Assembly: GCF_001425235.1 (NCBI RefSeq)
Contig: NZ_LMEA01000012.1
Coordinates: 437,818 to 501,817 of the forward strand
Length of the DNA stretch: 64,000 nt
Reading direction: 5' to 3'
Origin: Devosia sp. Root413D1
Lineage (GTDB): Bacteria > Pseudomonadota > Alphaproteobacteria > Rhizobiales > Devosiaceae
In this document: one piece after another, positions 25,719 through 34,119 of the stretch
How positions within the stretch are numbered: position 1 is the first letter of the stretch
How the letters are laid out: the number at the start of each line of letters is the position of its first letter
Program-made: the position numbers and the translations under genes
Notes under the pieces: model-generated
Database searches by the model: none
What the model saw: only the letters and a program-made list of their open reading frames with translations
What the model was told of the DNA's origin: nothing

Positions 25719-26807
25719 ATGACAGAGCCGACAGGGGAGCAACGCCAGCTGTTCAAGCGGGTGGCGGAGCGGCTGCAACAACACGATTTCAAGGGCTGGT
25801 TCTACGGCGACTCGGTGGGTTTTGAAGGCCTGATCGCTGCCGGCGACATGCTCGGGGTAAAAACCTGGCAGGATTTCTCGCAAGGCTTCTTCCGCGCCTG
25901 GGCCACCCGCATGGAGCCGTTCCAGCTCGACGACAACACCGCGCCCGGCCACGCCATGTGCGAGATCGTCAGGCGCACCGACGACCAGGTGCTGTTCGCG
26001 GCGGTCAAGAAGCTTGCCGAACACCTCTATGCGCGCCGCCGCGTGCGCGGCGTCAGCATCACCTTCGAGGATACGCTGCGCGCCCTGCGCCAGCCCTATG
26101 GCGGGGTGCTCCTCTCAGCCGCGGACCAGCAGTTCATGCAGGACCCGGGTGCCGGCATCTGGCTCGACTGCATGCATTTCGATCCGCCGTTCTACGCGCA
26201 TCTGGCAGCGATCGGCGGCGGCGGCGAGTGGTCGCAGCGCGCGGTCGACGAAATCCTCGGCTATTGCGACCTGCTGTTTGACCCCGAACTCGGCACCTAC
26301 AACCACTACTGGCTGGAAAAGACCGAGCGCTCCTATATCCGCGGCTGGGGTCGCGGCCAGGGCTGGGCGCTGCTCGGGCTGCTCGACGTGGTCGAGCATG
26401 CCAGCGAGAGCTCTGGGAATTACGACGAAGTGGTGTGCCGCACGCAGAACCTGGCGCTGGCGATGCGCGACTGGCAGCTCGATGACGGCAACTGGTGGGC
26501 CATGGTGCACGAGCCGGCTTCCGGCCCGGAGTCGTCAACCGCCGCCTTCATGTCATGCGCGCTCTACCGGGGTATTCGGTTGGGCATTCTGCCGGCGGAC
26601 GAGTTCCGGGCCGCGGCGGACAAGGCCTATGATGCGATGGTCAAGAACCTCGACGCCGAGGGTAACCTCCAGGGTGTCTCAGCGGCGGTCTATGCGGCGC
26701 TGGTGCAGCAGCATTACTGGCACGTGCCGCGCGGCTACATCGTGCCGTGGGGCCAGGGGCCGGTGCTGACCGCGGCATTGGCGCGGGTCAGGGTGGATGA
26801 GCGGTAG
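25719..26807 (+). CDS. GH105/GH88-like unsaturated glycuronyl hydrolase
   Basis: This 362-residue protein has the alpha/alpha-barrel hydrolase motifs of the YteR/YesR group. IWLDCMHFDPPFYA places Asp150 at the catalytic aspartate position, and it also has WGRGQGW, ESSTAAF and PWGQGP. Known members hydrate the unsaturated uronic acid left by pectin or other polysaccharide lyases. No signal peptide is present, so the substrate is an imported unsaturated oligosaccharide. It is co-transcribed with the GntR gene. The family is broad, and the true substrate could be another uronate-containing glycoside. Confidence 0.83.
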   Translation: MTEPTGEQRQLFKRVAERLQQHDFKGWFYGDSVGFEGLIAAGDMLGVKTWQDFSQGFFRAWATRMEPFQLDDNTAPGHAMCEIVRRTDDQVLFAAVKKLAEHLYARRRVRGVSITFEDTLRALRQPYGGVLLSAADQQFMQDPGAGIWLDCMHFDPPFYAHLAAIGGGGEWSQRAVDEILGYCDLLFDPELGTYNHYWLEKTERSYIRGWGRGQGWALLGLLDVVEHASESSGNYDEVVCRTQNLALAMRDWQLDDGNWWAMVHEPASGPESSTAAFMSCALYRGIRLGILPADEFRAAADKAYDAMVKNLDAEGNLQGVSAAVYAALVQQHYWHVPRGYIVPWGQGPVLTAALARVRVDER

Positions 26808-26816
26808 GCTGCTGGC

Positions 26817-26940
26817 AGACGGCCCCCTCCCATCCTCCCCCAAAAAGGGGGAGGTGCCGCACCGAGTGCCTGGCACTACCTAGCCACAAACTCGACTCTT
26901 CACCTTCCCCTTTATGGGGGAGGCCGGGAGGGGGCCGTCT
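26817..26940. repeat. Compound inverted repeat between convergent genes
   Basis: Outer arms 26817-26831 and 26926-26940 are perfect 15-bp inverted copies. Inside are two further hairpins built on CCTCCCCC/GGGGGAGG. The element separates the convergent GH105-like and lactonase genes and probably terminates both. Confidence 0.7.
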
Positions 26941-26965
26941 CTATCAGTCGACTAGTCGTCCACCC

Positions 26966-27865
26966 TCACCCAAACTCCGGCGCCGCCATCCCCTTCACCC
27001 CGGGCCGGCAGACCAGCACGTTGCCCGACTCGGGCGCTGCCGCCAGCTCGGCCTCGGTCGCGCCATAGCTCGCCGTGGTGATGTACAAATCGCTGAGGTC
27101 CGGCCCCCCGAACGCGCAACTGGTGGGCTTGGCCACCGGCACCTCCAGCACCAGGTCGACGTCGCCGCGCGGCGTGAAGCGCACGACACAGCCGCCGTCC
27201 CAGCGGGCGTTCCACAGGCACCCTTCGGCATCGACGGTGGAGCCGTCCGGCACGCCGCGATCGAACCTGGCAAAGGGGCGCTTGTTGCTGATCACGCCGT
27301 CATCGAGGTCGAAATCATAGGCCGAGATTATCCCCGAGGCGGTGTCACAGAAGTACATGGTGCGGTTATCCGGGCTCCAGCACACGGTGTTGGAGATCCA
27401 GATACCGGTGTCGTGGGCGGTGAGCGTCAGGTCCGGATCGAGCCGGTAGAGGGTCCCCGCCGCTTCGAGCAGATCCATCCCGCCACCATTGGGCTGCAGG
27501 TTGTTCTGCATGGTGCCGAACCAGAAGCGGCCTTTCGCGTCGGTGCCGCCGTCGTTGGAGCGATTGTAAGGTTTGGCCGGGTCGGGATCGAGCAGGTGGG
27601 TCAGTTGCTTCGTGGTGAAATCGAAGCTCGAGATGCCGCTATGGGTGGCGACGATCAGCCCGCTGCCGTCGCGTCTGGCTCGGACGCTCATCACCATCTG
27701 CGGCATGGCGTAAGTGTCGCTCTTGCCGCTGGCCGGATCGTAGCAATGGAGCTTTGCCGGTTGCGGCACATCCACCCACCAGAGCTTTTGCCGCCGCGCA
27801 TCCCAGAAGGCGCCCTCCCCCAGGAGGTCATGGCTTTCGACGGCAGTTGAAACCGAAATGGACAC
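26966..27865 (-). CDS. SMP-30/gluconolactonase-family lactonase
   Basis: This 299-residue six-bladed beta-propeller enzyme hydrolyses sugar lactones to aldonic acids using a divalent metal. The expected metal ligands are all visible: Glu17 (LLGEGAFWD), Asn104 (NRSNDGGTDAKGRFWFG), Asn159 (WISNTVCWS) and Asp207 (VPDGSTVDAEG). There is no signal peptide. It follows the SDR gene in the same direction with only a few bases between them. A dehydrogenase-lactonase pair that oxidises an imported sugar to its acid is therefore likely. The sugar is probably the ligand of the CUT2 importer divergent from it. Confidence 0.91.
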   Translation of the reverse strand: MSISVSTAVESHDLLGEGAFWDARRQKLWWVDVPQPAKLHCYDPASGKSDTYAMPQMVMSVRARRDGSGLIVATHSGISSFDFTTKQLTHLLDPDPAKPYNRSNDGGTDAKGRFWFGTMQNNLQPNGGGMDLLEAAGTLYRLDPDLTLTAHDTGIWISNTVCWSPDNRTMYFCDTASGIISAYDFDLDDGVISNKRPFARFDRGVPDGSTVDAEGCLWNARWDGGCVVRFTPRGDVDLVLEVPVAKPTSCAFGGPDLSDLYITTASYGATEAELAAAPESGNVLVCRPGVKGMAAPEFG

Positions 27866-27877
27866 GAACGTTCCCCT

Positions 27878-28651
27878 CTATTCGTACATGCGGATGGTGA
27901 CGCCGCCATCGATCACGATGTTGGCGCCGACAATGAAACGAGCCTCGTCGGAGGCGAGCATGGCAGCCACTGCCGCCACTTCGTCGGGCCGTCCGAGCCG
28001 CCCGACGGGCTGCTTCGCCTCGACCTTGCGGCGGGCATCGGGGTCCGGGTTCTCGGCGAACATCCGCTGGTTCAGCGGCGTATCGATATAGCCGGGCGAG
28101 ATGGCGTTCACGGTGATGCCACGGTCGGCATATTCGAGCGCCAGCGACCGGGTCAGCCCCAGGAGGCCATGTTTGGCGATCGGATAGGGGAAGGTGTTGC
28201 GGATGATCTGGAACGAGTGGTTCGAGGCGATGTTGACGATGGCGCCGCTGCCCCGCGCCAGCATCGCCGGCAGCACGGCGCGGCAGCAGAACCAGGCGCC
28301 GTCGAGATCGACCGACATGCAGCGGGCCCAGTCGGCATCGGTGATCCCGAGCGGATCGCCGAACACCGCGATGCCGGCATTGTTCACGAGGATATCAGGG
28401 GCGCCGAGGGTCGCGGTGGTCTCCGCTACCATGGCCTCGACGCTGCTGGTATCGGCGACATCGCAGTGGATGTATCGCGCCCCTGTACCGGTCTCCGCCC
28501 GCAGCGCCGCAGCCGTCGCCTCGCCCAGCGCCGAGCTGATTTCGGCGACGGCCACATGCGCGCCTTCGGCTGCGAAACGGCGGGCAATGGCCTCGCCGAT
28601 ACCCTGACCGGCACCGGTGACAATGGCGACCCTGTCGCGCAAACGCTCCAA
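27878..28651 (-). CDS. SDR-family sugar dehydrogenase, TTG start likely
   Basis: This 257-residue short-chain dehydrogenase has the NAD(P) motif TGAGQGIG, NNAG, a catalytic Ser in NIASNHS and the YPIAK catalytic pair, ending IDGGVTI. I place the start at TTG 28651 because GGGGAGG lies exactly six bases upstream. The in-frame ATG at 28684 has no ribosome site and would add 11 residues. With the lactonase immediately downstream it probably oxidises an imported aldose to a lactone. Its promoter faces the CUT2 importer and carries the GntR-type site at 28699. Confidence 0.88.
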   Translation of the reverse strand: MERLRDRVAIVTGAGQGIGEAIARRFAAEGAHVAVAEISSALGEATAAALRAETGTGARYIHCDVADTSSVEAMVAETTATLGAPDILVNNAGIAVFGDPLGITDADWARCMSVDLDGAWFCCRAVLPAMLARGSGAIVNIASNHSFQIIRNTFPYPIAKHGLLGLTRSLALEYADRGITVNAISPGYIDTPLNQRMFAENPDPDARRKVEAKQPVGRLGRPDEVAAVAAMLASDEARFIVGANIVIDGGVTIRMYE

Positions 28652-28698
28652 AACGATCCTCCCCAACTCGTCCACACCCGTCATTAGTGGGGCGCGTT

Positions 28699-28718
28699 GA
28701 CTTTGTCAGATAAACAGA
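28699..28718 (+). promoter_or_regulatory. Site GACTTTGTCAGATAAACAGA, shared with 24788
   Basis: This 20-mer matches the site at 24788 at 18 of 20 positions and has the near-palindrome TTGTCAGATAA at its core. It lies between the divergent SDR-lactonase and importer operons, where one bound GntR dimer could control both. Confidence 0.65.
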
Positions 28719-28802
28719 TAAACATCCCAGTCGTCAACGGAGACCATCCCAATCAAAGGGCGGGCCCGTTCCGAGGATTTCACATCGGTCAGGGAGGACC
28801 AA

Positions 28803-29783
28803 ATGACCAAAACGTCTCGCATGCTGGGGCATGCGATGCTGGCTGCCGGCATGTTCGGCATGGCTTTGAGCGGCGCTGCGCTGGCGCAGGAGAAGCTGAT
28901 CGTCGGCATCTACAAGTCGGGGACGCAGCAATACTTCATCGATGAGGCCGCGGGCTTCACCAAGGCGGCGGAAGCGGCCGGCTACACCGCCAAGATCATC
29001 AATGTCGAACTCGACGCCAACCTCGCGATCAACGCCATCACCGATGCGATCGCCTCTGGCGCCAAAGGCATCGGCATCACCGCGCCGGACCAGGCGATCG
29101 GGCCGGCGGTGACCAAGGCTGCCGCCGATGCCGGCGTGCTGCTGGTCGCCACCGACGACTCGCTGAAAGACGGCGCCGGCAACGCGGTCCCCTATGTCGG
29201 CTTCGACGGCAAGGACATGGGCACCAAGGTCGGTGTCGCCGCCGGCGGGCTGCTGAAGGGTGCGGGCTGGCTCGAGGCCGGCAATTACGGCATCCTGTCG
29301 GTCGAAGTGCAGACCCTGTCGGTCTGCAACGACCGCACCAACGCCTCGCGCGATGAAGTGACCAAGGCCGGCGCCGATGCCGCCAGGATCTTCCCGGTGG
29401 CCTATGACGGCACCACCAATTCATCCCTCGAAGCCGCCGGCCCGGTGATCACCGCGCATCCGGATGTCGAGAAATGGGTGGTGTTCGCCTGCAACGACGA
29501 GGGCGCGCTGGGCGCCGTCAACGCACTGGCCAATGCCGGCTTCTCGCCCGACAACATCATCGCAGTGGGGCTGGGCGCCTACGAAGCCTGCCGGCCCTGG
29601 GCAGCGGGCCAGCCGTCGGGCTTCAAGGCGGCGCTTTATATCAGCGGCGTCGACGTGGGCGAAGCTGCAGCCAACGCGCTGATCAACGCCATCGAGAAGG
29701 GCGAGCCGCTGCCGCCGAACACGGTTGCCGCGACCTCGATCGTCGACCCGACCAACTACAAGGATGCGATGCCCTGCACCTGA
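28803..29783 (+). CDS. CUT2 sugar-binding protein, arabinose-binding-like
   Basis: This 326-residue periplasmic binding protein has a signal peptide (MLGHAMLAAGMFGMALSGAALA) and the two-lobed type I sugar-binding fold. Motifs include IVGIYKSGTQQYF at the start and AVGLGAYEACRPW late in the second lobe. CUT2 binding proteins usually carry monosaccharides such as arabinose, ribose, xylose or galactose. The ATG has an AGGGAGGA ribosome site. It heads the operon that runs through the CoA-transferase to the second SDR. The likeness to AraF-type proteins is a general impression only. Confidence 0.92.
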   Translation: MTKTSRMLGHAMLAAGMFGMALSGAALAQEKLIVGIYKSGTQQYFIDEAAGFTKAAEAAGYTAKIINVELDANLAINAITDAIASGAKGIGITAPDQAIGPAVTKAAADAGVLLVATDDSLKDGAGNAVPYVGFDGKDMGTKVGVAAGGLLKGAGWLEAGNYGILSVEVQTLSVCNDRTNASRDEVTKAGADAARIFPVAYDGTTNSSLEAAGPVITAHPDVEKWVVFACNDEGALGAVNALANAGFSPDNIIAVGLGAYEACRPWAAGQPSGFKAALYISGVDVGEAAANALINAIEKGEPLPPNTVAATSIVDPTNYKDAMPCT

Positions 29784-29800
29784 TGCAGCGCTGAACGCTC

Positions 29801-29823
29801 GGGCGGGCCACCTTGGTCCGCCC
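29801..29823 (+). promoter_or_regulatory. Hairpin between binding-protein and ATPase genes
   Basis: GGGCGGGCC (29801-29809) pairs with GGTCCGCCC (29815-29823) with one G-U and a five-base loop. A C-rich stretch follows. It matches the position of the hairpins in the CUT1 operons. Confidence 0.55.
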
Positions 29824-29848
29824 CCTTCCCCCACTGGTATCTCTCGTG

Positions 29849-31348
29849 ATGACCGATACACCTGTTCTTGACATCCGCGGCGTCGGCAAGGCGTTTCCCA
29901 ATGTCCGCGCCCTCAGCAATCTCAGCTTCGACGTCCGGCGCGGTGAGGTGATGGCGTTTGTCGGCGAGAACGGCGCCGGCAAATCCACCCTGCTCAAGAT
30001 TCTCTCCGGCGATTACCGGCTCGACGAAGGCACCGTGCTGCTCGATGGGCAGGAAGTCAGCCATGCCAACCCACTGGCGGCGCGGCGCGCCGGCTTCCGC
30101 CTGGTGCGCCAGGAGCCCGAGATCGTCCCGCATGTCAGCGCGGCCGAGAATATCTTCGTCGGCGAGTTGCCGCAGCGCGGCGGGGTCGTCGACTTCAAGC
30201 AGTTGCGCGCCGAGGCCAAGGCGTTGCTGGTCGAATGCGGCTTCGACGGCCTGCTCGACCTCGACGCCCAGGGCGACAGCTTTTCACCGGCGCAGCGCCA
30301 TATCGTCGAAATCGCCCGGGCGCTGAAGCCCGGCGTCAAGGTGATCGCCTTCGACGAGCCGACTTCCTCGCTCACCGCCGACGAGACCGAGCGGCTGTTC
30401 GCGCTGATCCGCAAGCTCAGAGCGCGCGGCCTCGCGGTGATCTACGTCACCCACCGCCTGCATGAGGTGATGGCGATCTCCGATCGTATCGTGATTCTGC
30501 GCGATGGGCGGCTGATCGGGGTCAAGGAAACCACGGCGACGACGCCGGACGACGTGGTGCGGATGATGGTCGGGCGTGACCTCTCCTATGGCTTCTCGCG
30601 CGCCGAGACGACGCGCGACGAGGTGGTGCTGGAGGTGCGCGGCCTCAAGAGCCGCTGGCACCGCGACATCAGTTTTCAGATCCGCGCCGGCGAGATTCTC
30701 GGCTTTGCCGGACTGGTCGGCGCAGGGCGGACCGAGCTCGCCAAGGTGATCTTCGGCGAGTACCACCGCAGCGCCGGCGAGATCCGCATTGCCGGCAAGC
30801 CCGCCCATATCCGCTCGCCCTCCGACGCCATCCGCGCCTCGATCGGCTTTGCGCCGGAAGACCGCAAGGGCGAGGGACTGATCCTTGTCCGCTCGGTGAT
30901 GGAGAACGCCTCGATGGCGGTGTTCTCGTCGCTCGCCCGCTGGGGCGTGCTGCGCAACCGGATAATGGTCGAGACGGTCGAGCCGCTGATCAAGAGCCTC
31001 GAGATCAAGACGCCTTCGCTCGAGCAGGAAGTCGGCAAGCTCTCGGGGGGCAACCAGCAGAAGGTGGTGCTGGCCCGCTGGCTCGCCGCCAAGCCGAAGG
31101 TGCTGATCCTCGATGAGCCGACGCGCGCCGTCGATGTCGGGGCCAAGGCCGAAATCTACCGGCTGATCGACAGCCTCGCCCAATCCGGTATCGCCATCAT
31201 GCTGATCTCGTCGGAAATGCCGGAGCTGCTGGCGCTCGCCGACCGCATCGTCGTCATGCATGGCGGCACAATTTCCACGCCGATCGAGAAGCACGACGCT
31301 TCCGAAGAGGTGATCCTCAACCACGCGCTCGGCCAGCGCGCCGCCTAA
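29849..31348 (+). CDS. CUT2 sugar ABC transporter ATPase (AraG/RbsA-type)
   Basis: This 499-residue protein is the duplicated ATPase of a monosaccharide importer. The N-terminal half has Walker A GENGAGKST (39-47) and a degenerate signature FSPAQR. The C-terminal half has the degenerate Walker A GLVGAGRTE and a standard signature LSGGNQQKV followed by LILDEPTRAVDVG. This asymmetry is normal for the family. I chose the ATG at 29849; a GTG directly before it is also in frame. It works with the binding protein before it and the permease 15 bp after it. Confidence 0.94.
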   Translation: MTDTPVLDIRGVGKAFPNVRALSNLSFDVRRGEVMAFVGENGAGKSTLLKILSGDYRLDEGTVLLDGQEVSHANPLAARRAGFRLVRQEPEIVPHVSAAENIFVGELPQRGGVVDFKQLRAEAKALLVECGFDGLLDLDAQGDSFSPAQRHIVEIARALKPGVKVIAFDEPTSSLTADETERLFALIRKLRARGLAVIYVTHRLHEVMAISDRIVILRDGRLIGVKETTATTPDDVVRMMVGRDLSYGFSRAETTRDEVVLEVRGLKSRWHRDISFQIRAGEILGFAGLVGAGRTELAKVIFGEYHRSAGEIRIAGKPAHIRSPSDAIRASIGFAPEDRKGEGLILVRSVMENASMAVFSSLARWGVLRNRIMVETVEPLIKSLEIKTPSLEQEVGKLSGGNQQKVVLARWLAAKPKVLILDEPTRAVDVGAKAEIYRLIDSLAQSGIAIMLISSEMPELLALADRIVVMHGGTISTPIEKHDASEEVILNHALGQRAA

Positions 31349-31363
31349 GCACCAGAGGGCGTA

Positions 31364-32419
31364 ATGACCAACATGACCAACTCTTCCATCCAGCCGACCA
31401 GCAGCAGCAACCCGCTGAAAGCGATCACCCGCTTCGTCGGCGCCGAGAACCTGTCGCTGATCATCGCGCTGGTGCTGCTGGTGGCCCTGATCGCCTCACA
31501 GACGCCGTTCTTCTTTGCACCGCGCAATCTGATGAATATCGGCATGAACCTGAGCGTCGTCGGACTGCTCGGGGTTGGGATGACCATCGTCATCGTCTCG
31601 GGTGCGCTCGATATCTCGGTGGGCTCGATCGCCGGCGTCGCCTCGGTGGTCTCGGCCATGCTGGTGACCTATGTGGGCACGGTGCTGGGCGGTGTGGCAA
31701 TGGGCGTCCTGGCCGGCGCCATCCTCGGCGTCGTCAACGCGGCGATCATCACCTACCTGAGGGTCAACGCAGTGGTCGCGACCCTTGCGACGCTCTCGGC
31801 CTATCGCGGACTGGCGTTCCTCATCGCCCCGGAAGGCCGGCCGATCGGCGTGCTGGACCAGAATTTCGCCTGGCTCGGTTCCGGCCGCATCCTCGAAGGC
31901 GGCGGCTTTCCAGGCGTTCCGGTGTCGCTGATCCTCCTCATCATCATCGCCGCCATCGGCCACTTCGTGATGAGCTCGACGGTGTTCGGCCGCTCGGTTT
32001 ATTCGATGGGCGGTAACCCGGCGGCGGCGCGACTTGCCGGCATCAACCTCAACCGGATGAAGTTCTACATCTTCACCATCTCGGGCGCGCTGGCGGGTCT
32101 CGCCGGAGTGCTGGTGACAGCGCGCACCAGCTCGGGCCAGCCGGCCTCGGGCACGCAGGGGCTGGAGCTCGAAGCGATCACCGCGGTGTTCCTCGGCGGC
32201 GCGATCCTTGCCGGCGGCAAGGGCACCATCGTCGGCACCATGCTGGCCGTGGTGCTGCTCGCGACGCTGTCGAACGGCATGAACCTGCTGGGCATCCCGA
32301 CCTTCTACCAGCTGGTCGCCAAGGGCTTCCTGCTGGTGGTGGCCGTGGCGATTGGGCAGTGGCGCATGGCGCGGGCCGAGAAGGCGCAGGCGCGTGCTGC
32401 CGCCGCGACGGGGAGCTGA
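31364..32419 (+). CDS. CUT2 sugar ABC transporter permease (AraH/RbsC-type)
   Basis: This 351-residue inner-membrane protein has eight to ten hydrophobic segments. It shows the family motifs VSGALDISVGSIAGVASV, YSMGGNPAAARLAGIN and GTIVGTMLAVVLLATLSNGMNLLG. It completes the monosaccharide importer, presumably as a homodimer. The aldose-epimerase-like gene begins two bases after its stop, so the metabolic genes downstream are part of the same transcript. Confidence 0.94.
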   Translation: MTNMTNSSIQPTSSSNPLKAITRFVGAENLSLIIALVLLVALIASQTPFFFAPRNLMNIGMNLSVVGLLGVGMTIVIVSGALDISVGSIAGVASVVSAMLVTYVGTVLGGVAMGVLAGAILGVVNAAIITYLRVNAVVATLATLSAYRGLAFLIAPEGRPIGVLDQNFAWLGSGRILEGGGFPGVPVSLILLIIIAAIGHFVMSSTVFGRSVYSMGGNPAAARLAGINLNRMKFYIFTISGALAGLAGVLVTARTSSGQPASGTQGLELEAITAVFLGGAILAGGKGTIVGTMLAVVLLATLSNGMNLLGIPTFYQLVAKGFLLVVAVAIGQWRMARAEKAQARAAAATGS

Positions 32420-32421
32420 GG

Positions 32422-33303
32422 ATGAGCACAGTCCTCCTCGAAAACGACCGGATGCGCGTAGGGGTGGAGCCGGGTTACGGCGCCCGCGTCACCAGCCTCC
32501 TCGACAGGCAGAGTGGGCGCGAGTGGATCGCGCAGGGGCAGCCGAGTCCGAAGACCGGCGAAGACGCCGAGTATGCCGGTGACGAAGCGGTCGGCTGGGA
32601 CGAGTGCTTCCCCACCGTCGCGCCGTGGGACGCCAGCCACGCTGCCTGGGGGCGGAAGCTGCGCGACCATGGCGACCTGTGGGGCCGGCCGTTCGCCGTG
32701 GAAGAGCAGACGCCGACGGCGCTGCGCCTCAACTACACCGACCCGCAGTTCCGCTTCACCCGCGAGCTGCGGCTCGACGGGGCGTCGCTGATCGCCCGTT
32801 ACCGGGTGGAAAACCGCACCGACACATCGCTGCCCTATCTCTGGGCCCTGCACGGCCTGCTCGCCGTCACCGACGCCGACAGCATCGAACTGCCTGAGGT
32901 CGAGACGATATCGGCCACCTATCTGTCGATCGGCGACACGTTCCTGAGCGTGCCGCGGCTCGCCTGGTCGAAGCCGAACGGCGTGCTGCCGTTCACGCTC
33001 GACAAGGTGCAGCCGGCCGCCTCGGTGTTTGCCGGCAAGTTCTACGCCGCCGTGCCGGGTCGCACGGCCCGGGTCGGTCGGCCAGGGCAATGGCTCGAGC
33101 TTGCCTGGGACCAGAGCATCGAGCAGCTCGGCATCTGGCTGACCTATGGCGGCTGGCCGGGCCCCGGCGGCCACCACGAGATCGCGCTCGAGCCCACCAA
33201 TGCCGCCGCCGATACGCTCGGCGAAGCCATCGACGCCGGCGCACCGCCGCTTGCCCCAGGCGAGCGGCGCGACTGGCGCGTCACCCTTTCCCTCACATCC
33301 TGA
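32422..33303 (+). CDS. Aldose 1-epimerase-like (mutarotase fold) protein
   Basis: This 293-residue protein is of the galactose mutarotase-like superfamily, which interconverts sugar anomers. It shows an N-terminal beta sandwich (ENDRMRVGVEPGYGARVTSLLD), the segment WDECFPTVAPW and a late E-P-T-N-A-A motif. The ATG follows GAGG, two bases after the permease stop. In this operon it probably prepares the imported sugar for the dehydrogenase by equilibrating its anomers. Superfamily members also include D-hexose-6-phosphate epimerases, so the precise role is open. Confidence 0.82.
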   Translation: MSTVLLENDRMRVGVEPGYGARVTSLLDRQSGREWIAQGQPSPKTGEDAEYAGDEAVGWDECFPTVAPWDASHAAWGRKLRDHGDLWGRPFAVEEQTPTALRLNYTDPQFRFTRELRLDGASLIARYRVENRTDTSLPYLWALHGLLAVTDADSIELPEVETISATYLSIGDTFLSVPRLAWSKPNGVLPFTLDKVQPAASVFAGKFYAAVPGRTARVGRPGQWLELAWDQSIEQLGIWLTYGGWPGPGGHHEIALEPTNAAADTLGEAIDAGAPPLAPGERRDWRVTLSLTS

Positions 33304-33318
33304 ACACCGGACCCCGAG

Positions 33319-34107
33319 ATGACCGAAGAACCGCACATCCTCTACAGCGTCGAAAACGGCGTCGCGCATATGCAGATGAACCGGCCGAAAAAGCTCAACG
33401 CCATCACGGCGGCGATGGGCGGCGAGTTCGTACGCATCTGCCGCGAAGTCGACTATCGCGACGACATCAAGGTGCTGGTGATTTCCGGCGCCGGCGAGCG
33501 CTCGTTCTCGGCCGGCAGCGATGTCGGGGCGCTCGACGACCTGGGCGAGCCGTGGGAGCAGCGTAACCGCGCCGAGTATGACCGCGACTATATCGCGCCG
33601 CTCCTGAAACTGCGGAAGCCGGCGATCGCGGCGATCGACGGTTATTGCCTCGGCGGCGGGCTGGAAGTGGCGATGAGCTGCGATATCCGCGTCGCCACCG
33701 AGCGCTCGAGCTTCGGGGCGCCGGAAGTGCGGCGCGGCTGGCATGCGGGTTCAGGCAACACCTCGATCCTGCCGCGGCTGATCGGCTATGGCAACGCGGC
33801 GCGCTGGGTGCTGACCGGCGACATCTTCCCCGCCGCCGAAGCGCATCGCGTCGGCTTCGTGCAGGACCTGGTCAGCGTCGAGGAACTGTGGCCGCGGGTG
33901 CACGCCATTGCCGACCGGCTGGCGAAGAACCCGCCGATCGCCGTGCAGTCAGCCAAGAACATCATCAAGCAGAGCCAGGGCACCTCGATCATGCAGGGGC
34001 TGGCCTGGGAGAATGACGGCTACACGCTGTGCATGGGCACCGAAGACGCGGCCGAGGGCATCAAGGCCTTTGCCGAAAAGCGCGACCCCGTGTTCCGCGG
34101 GCGCTGA
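33319..34107 (+). CDS. Enoyl-CoA hydratase/isomerase (crotonase)
   Basis: This 262-residue crotonase has the oxyanion-hole segments FSAGSDV and GYCLGGG. Both catalytic glutamates of true hydratases are present: Glu116 in GGLEVAMSCD and Glu136 in FGAPEV, twenty residues apart as in mammalian enoyl-CoA hydratase. It should therefore be able to add or remove water across the 2,3 bond of an acyl-CoA. Its place between a sugar importer with a mutarotase and a CoA-transferase is unusual. Its substrate is probably the CoA ester formed by the next gene. The pair resembles CaiD/CaiB of carnitine metabolism in type only. Confidence 0.92.
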   Translation: MTEEPHILYSVENGVAHMQMNRPKKLNAITAAMGGEFVRICREVDYRDDIKVLVISGAGERSFSAGSDVGALDDLGEPWEQRNRAEYDRDYIAPLLKLRKPAIAAIDGYCLGGGLEVAMSCDIRVATERSSFGAPEVRRGWHAGSGNTSILPRLIGYGNAARWVLTGDIFPAAEAHRVGFVQDLVSVEELWPRVHAIADRLAKNPPIAVQSAKNIIKQSQGTSIMQGLAWENDGYTLCMGTEDAAEGIKAFAEKRDPVFRGR

Positions 34108-34119
34108 GAGACCACTGAC

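Noticed and set aside
26817-26940. C-rich repeats considered as a CRISPR array
   Set aside because: The copies are inverted, not directly repeated with regular spacers, and no cas gene is present.
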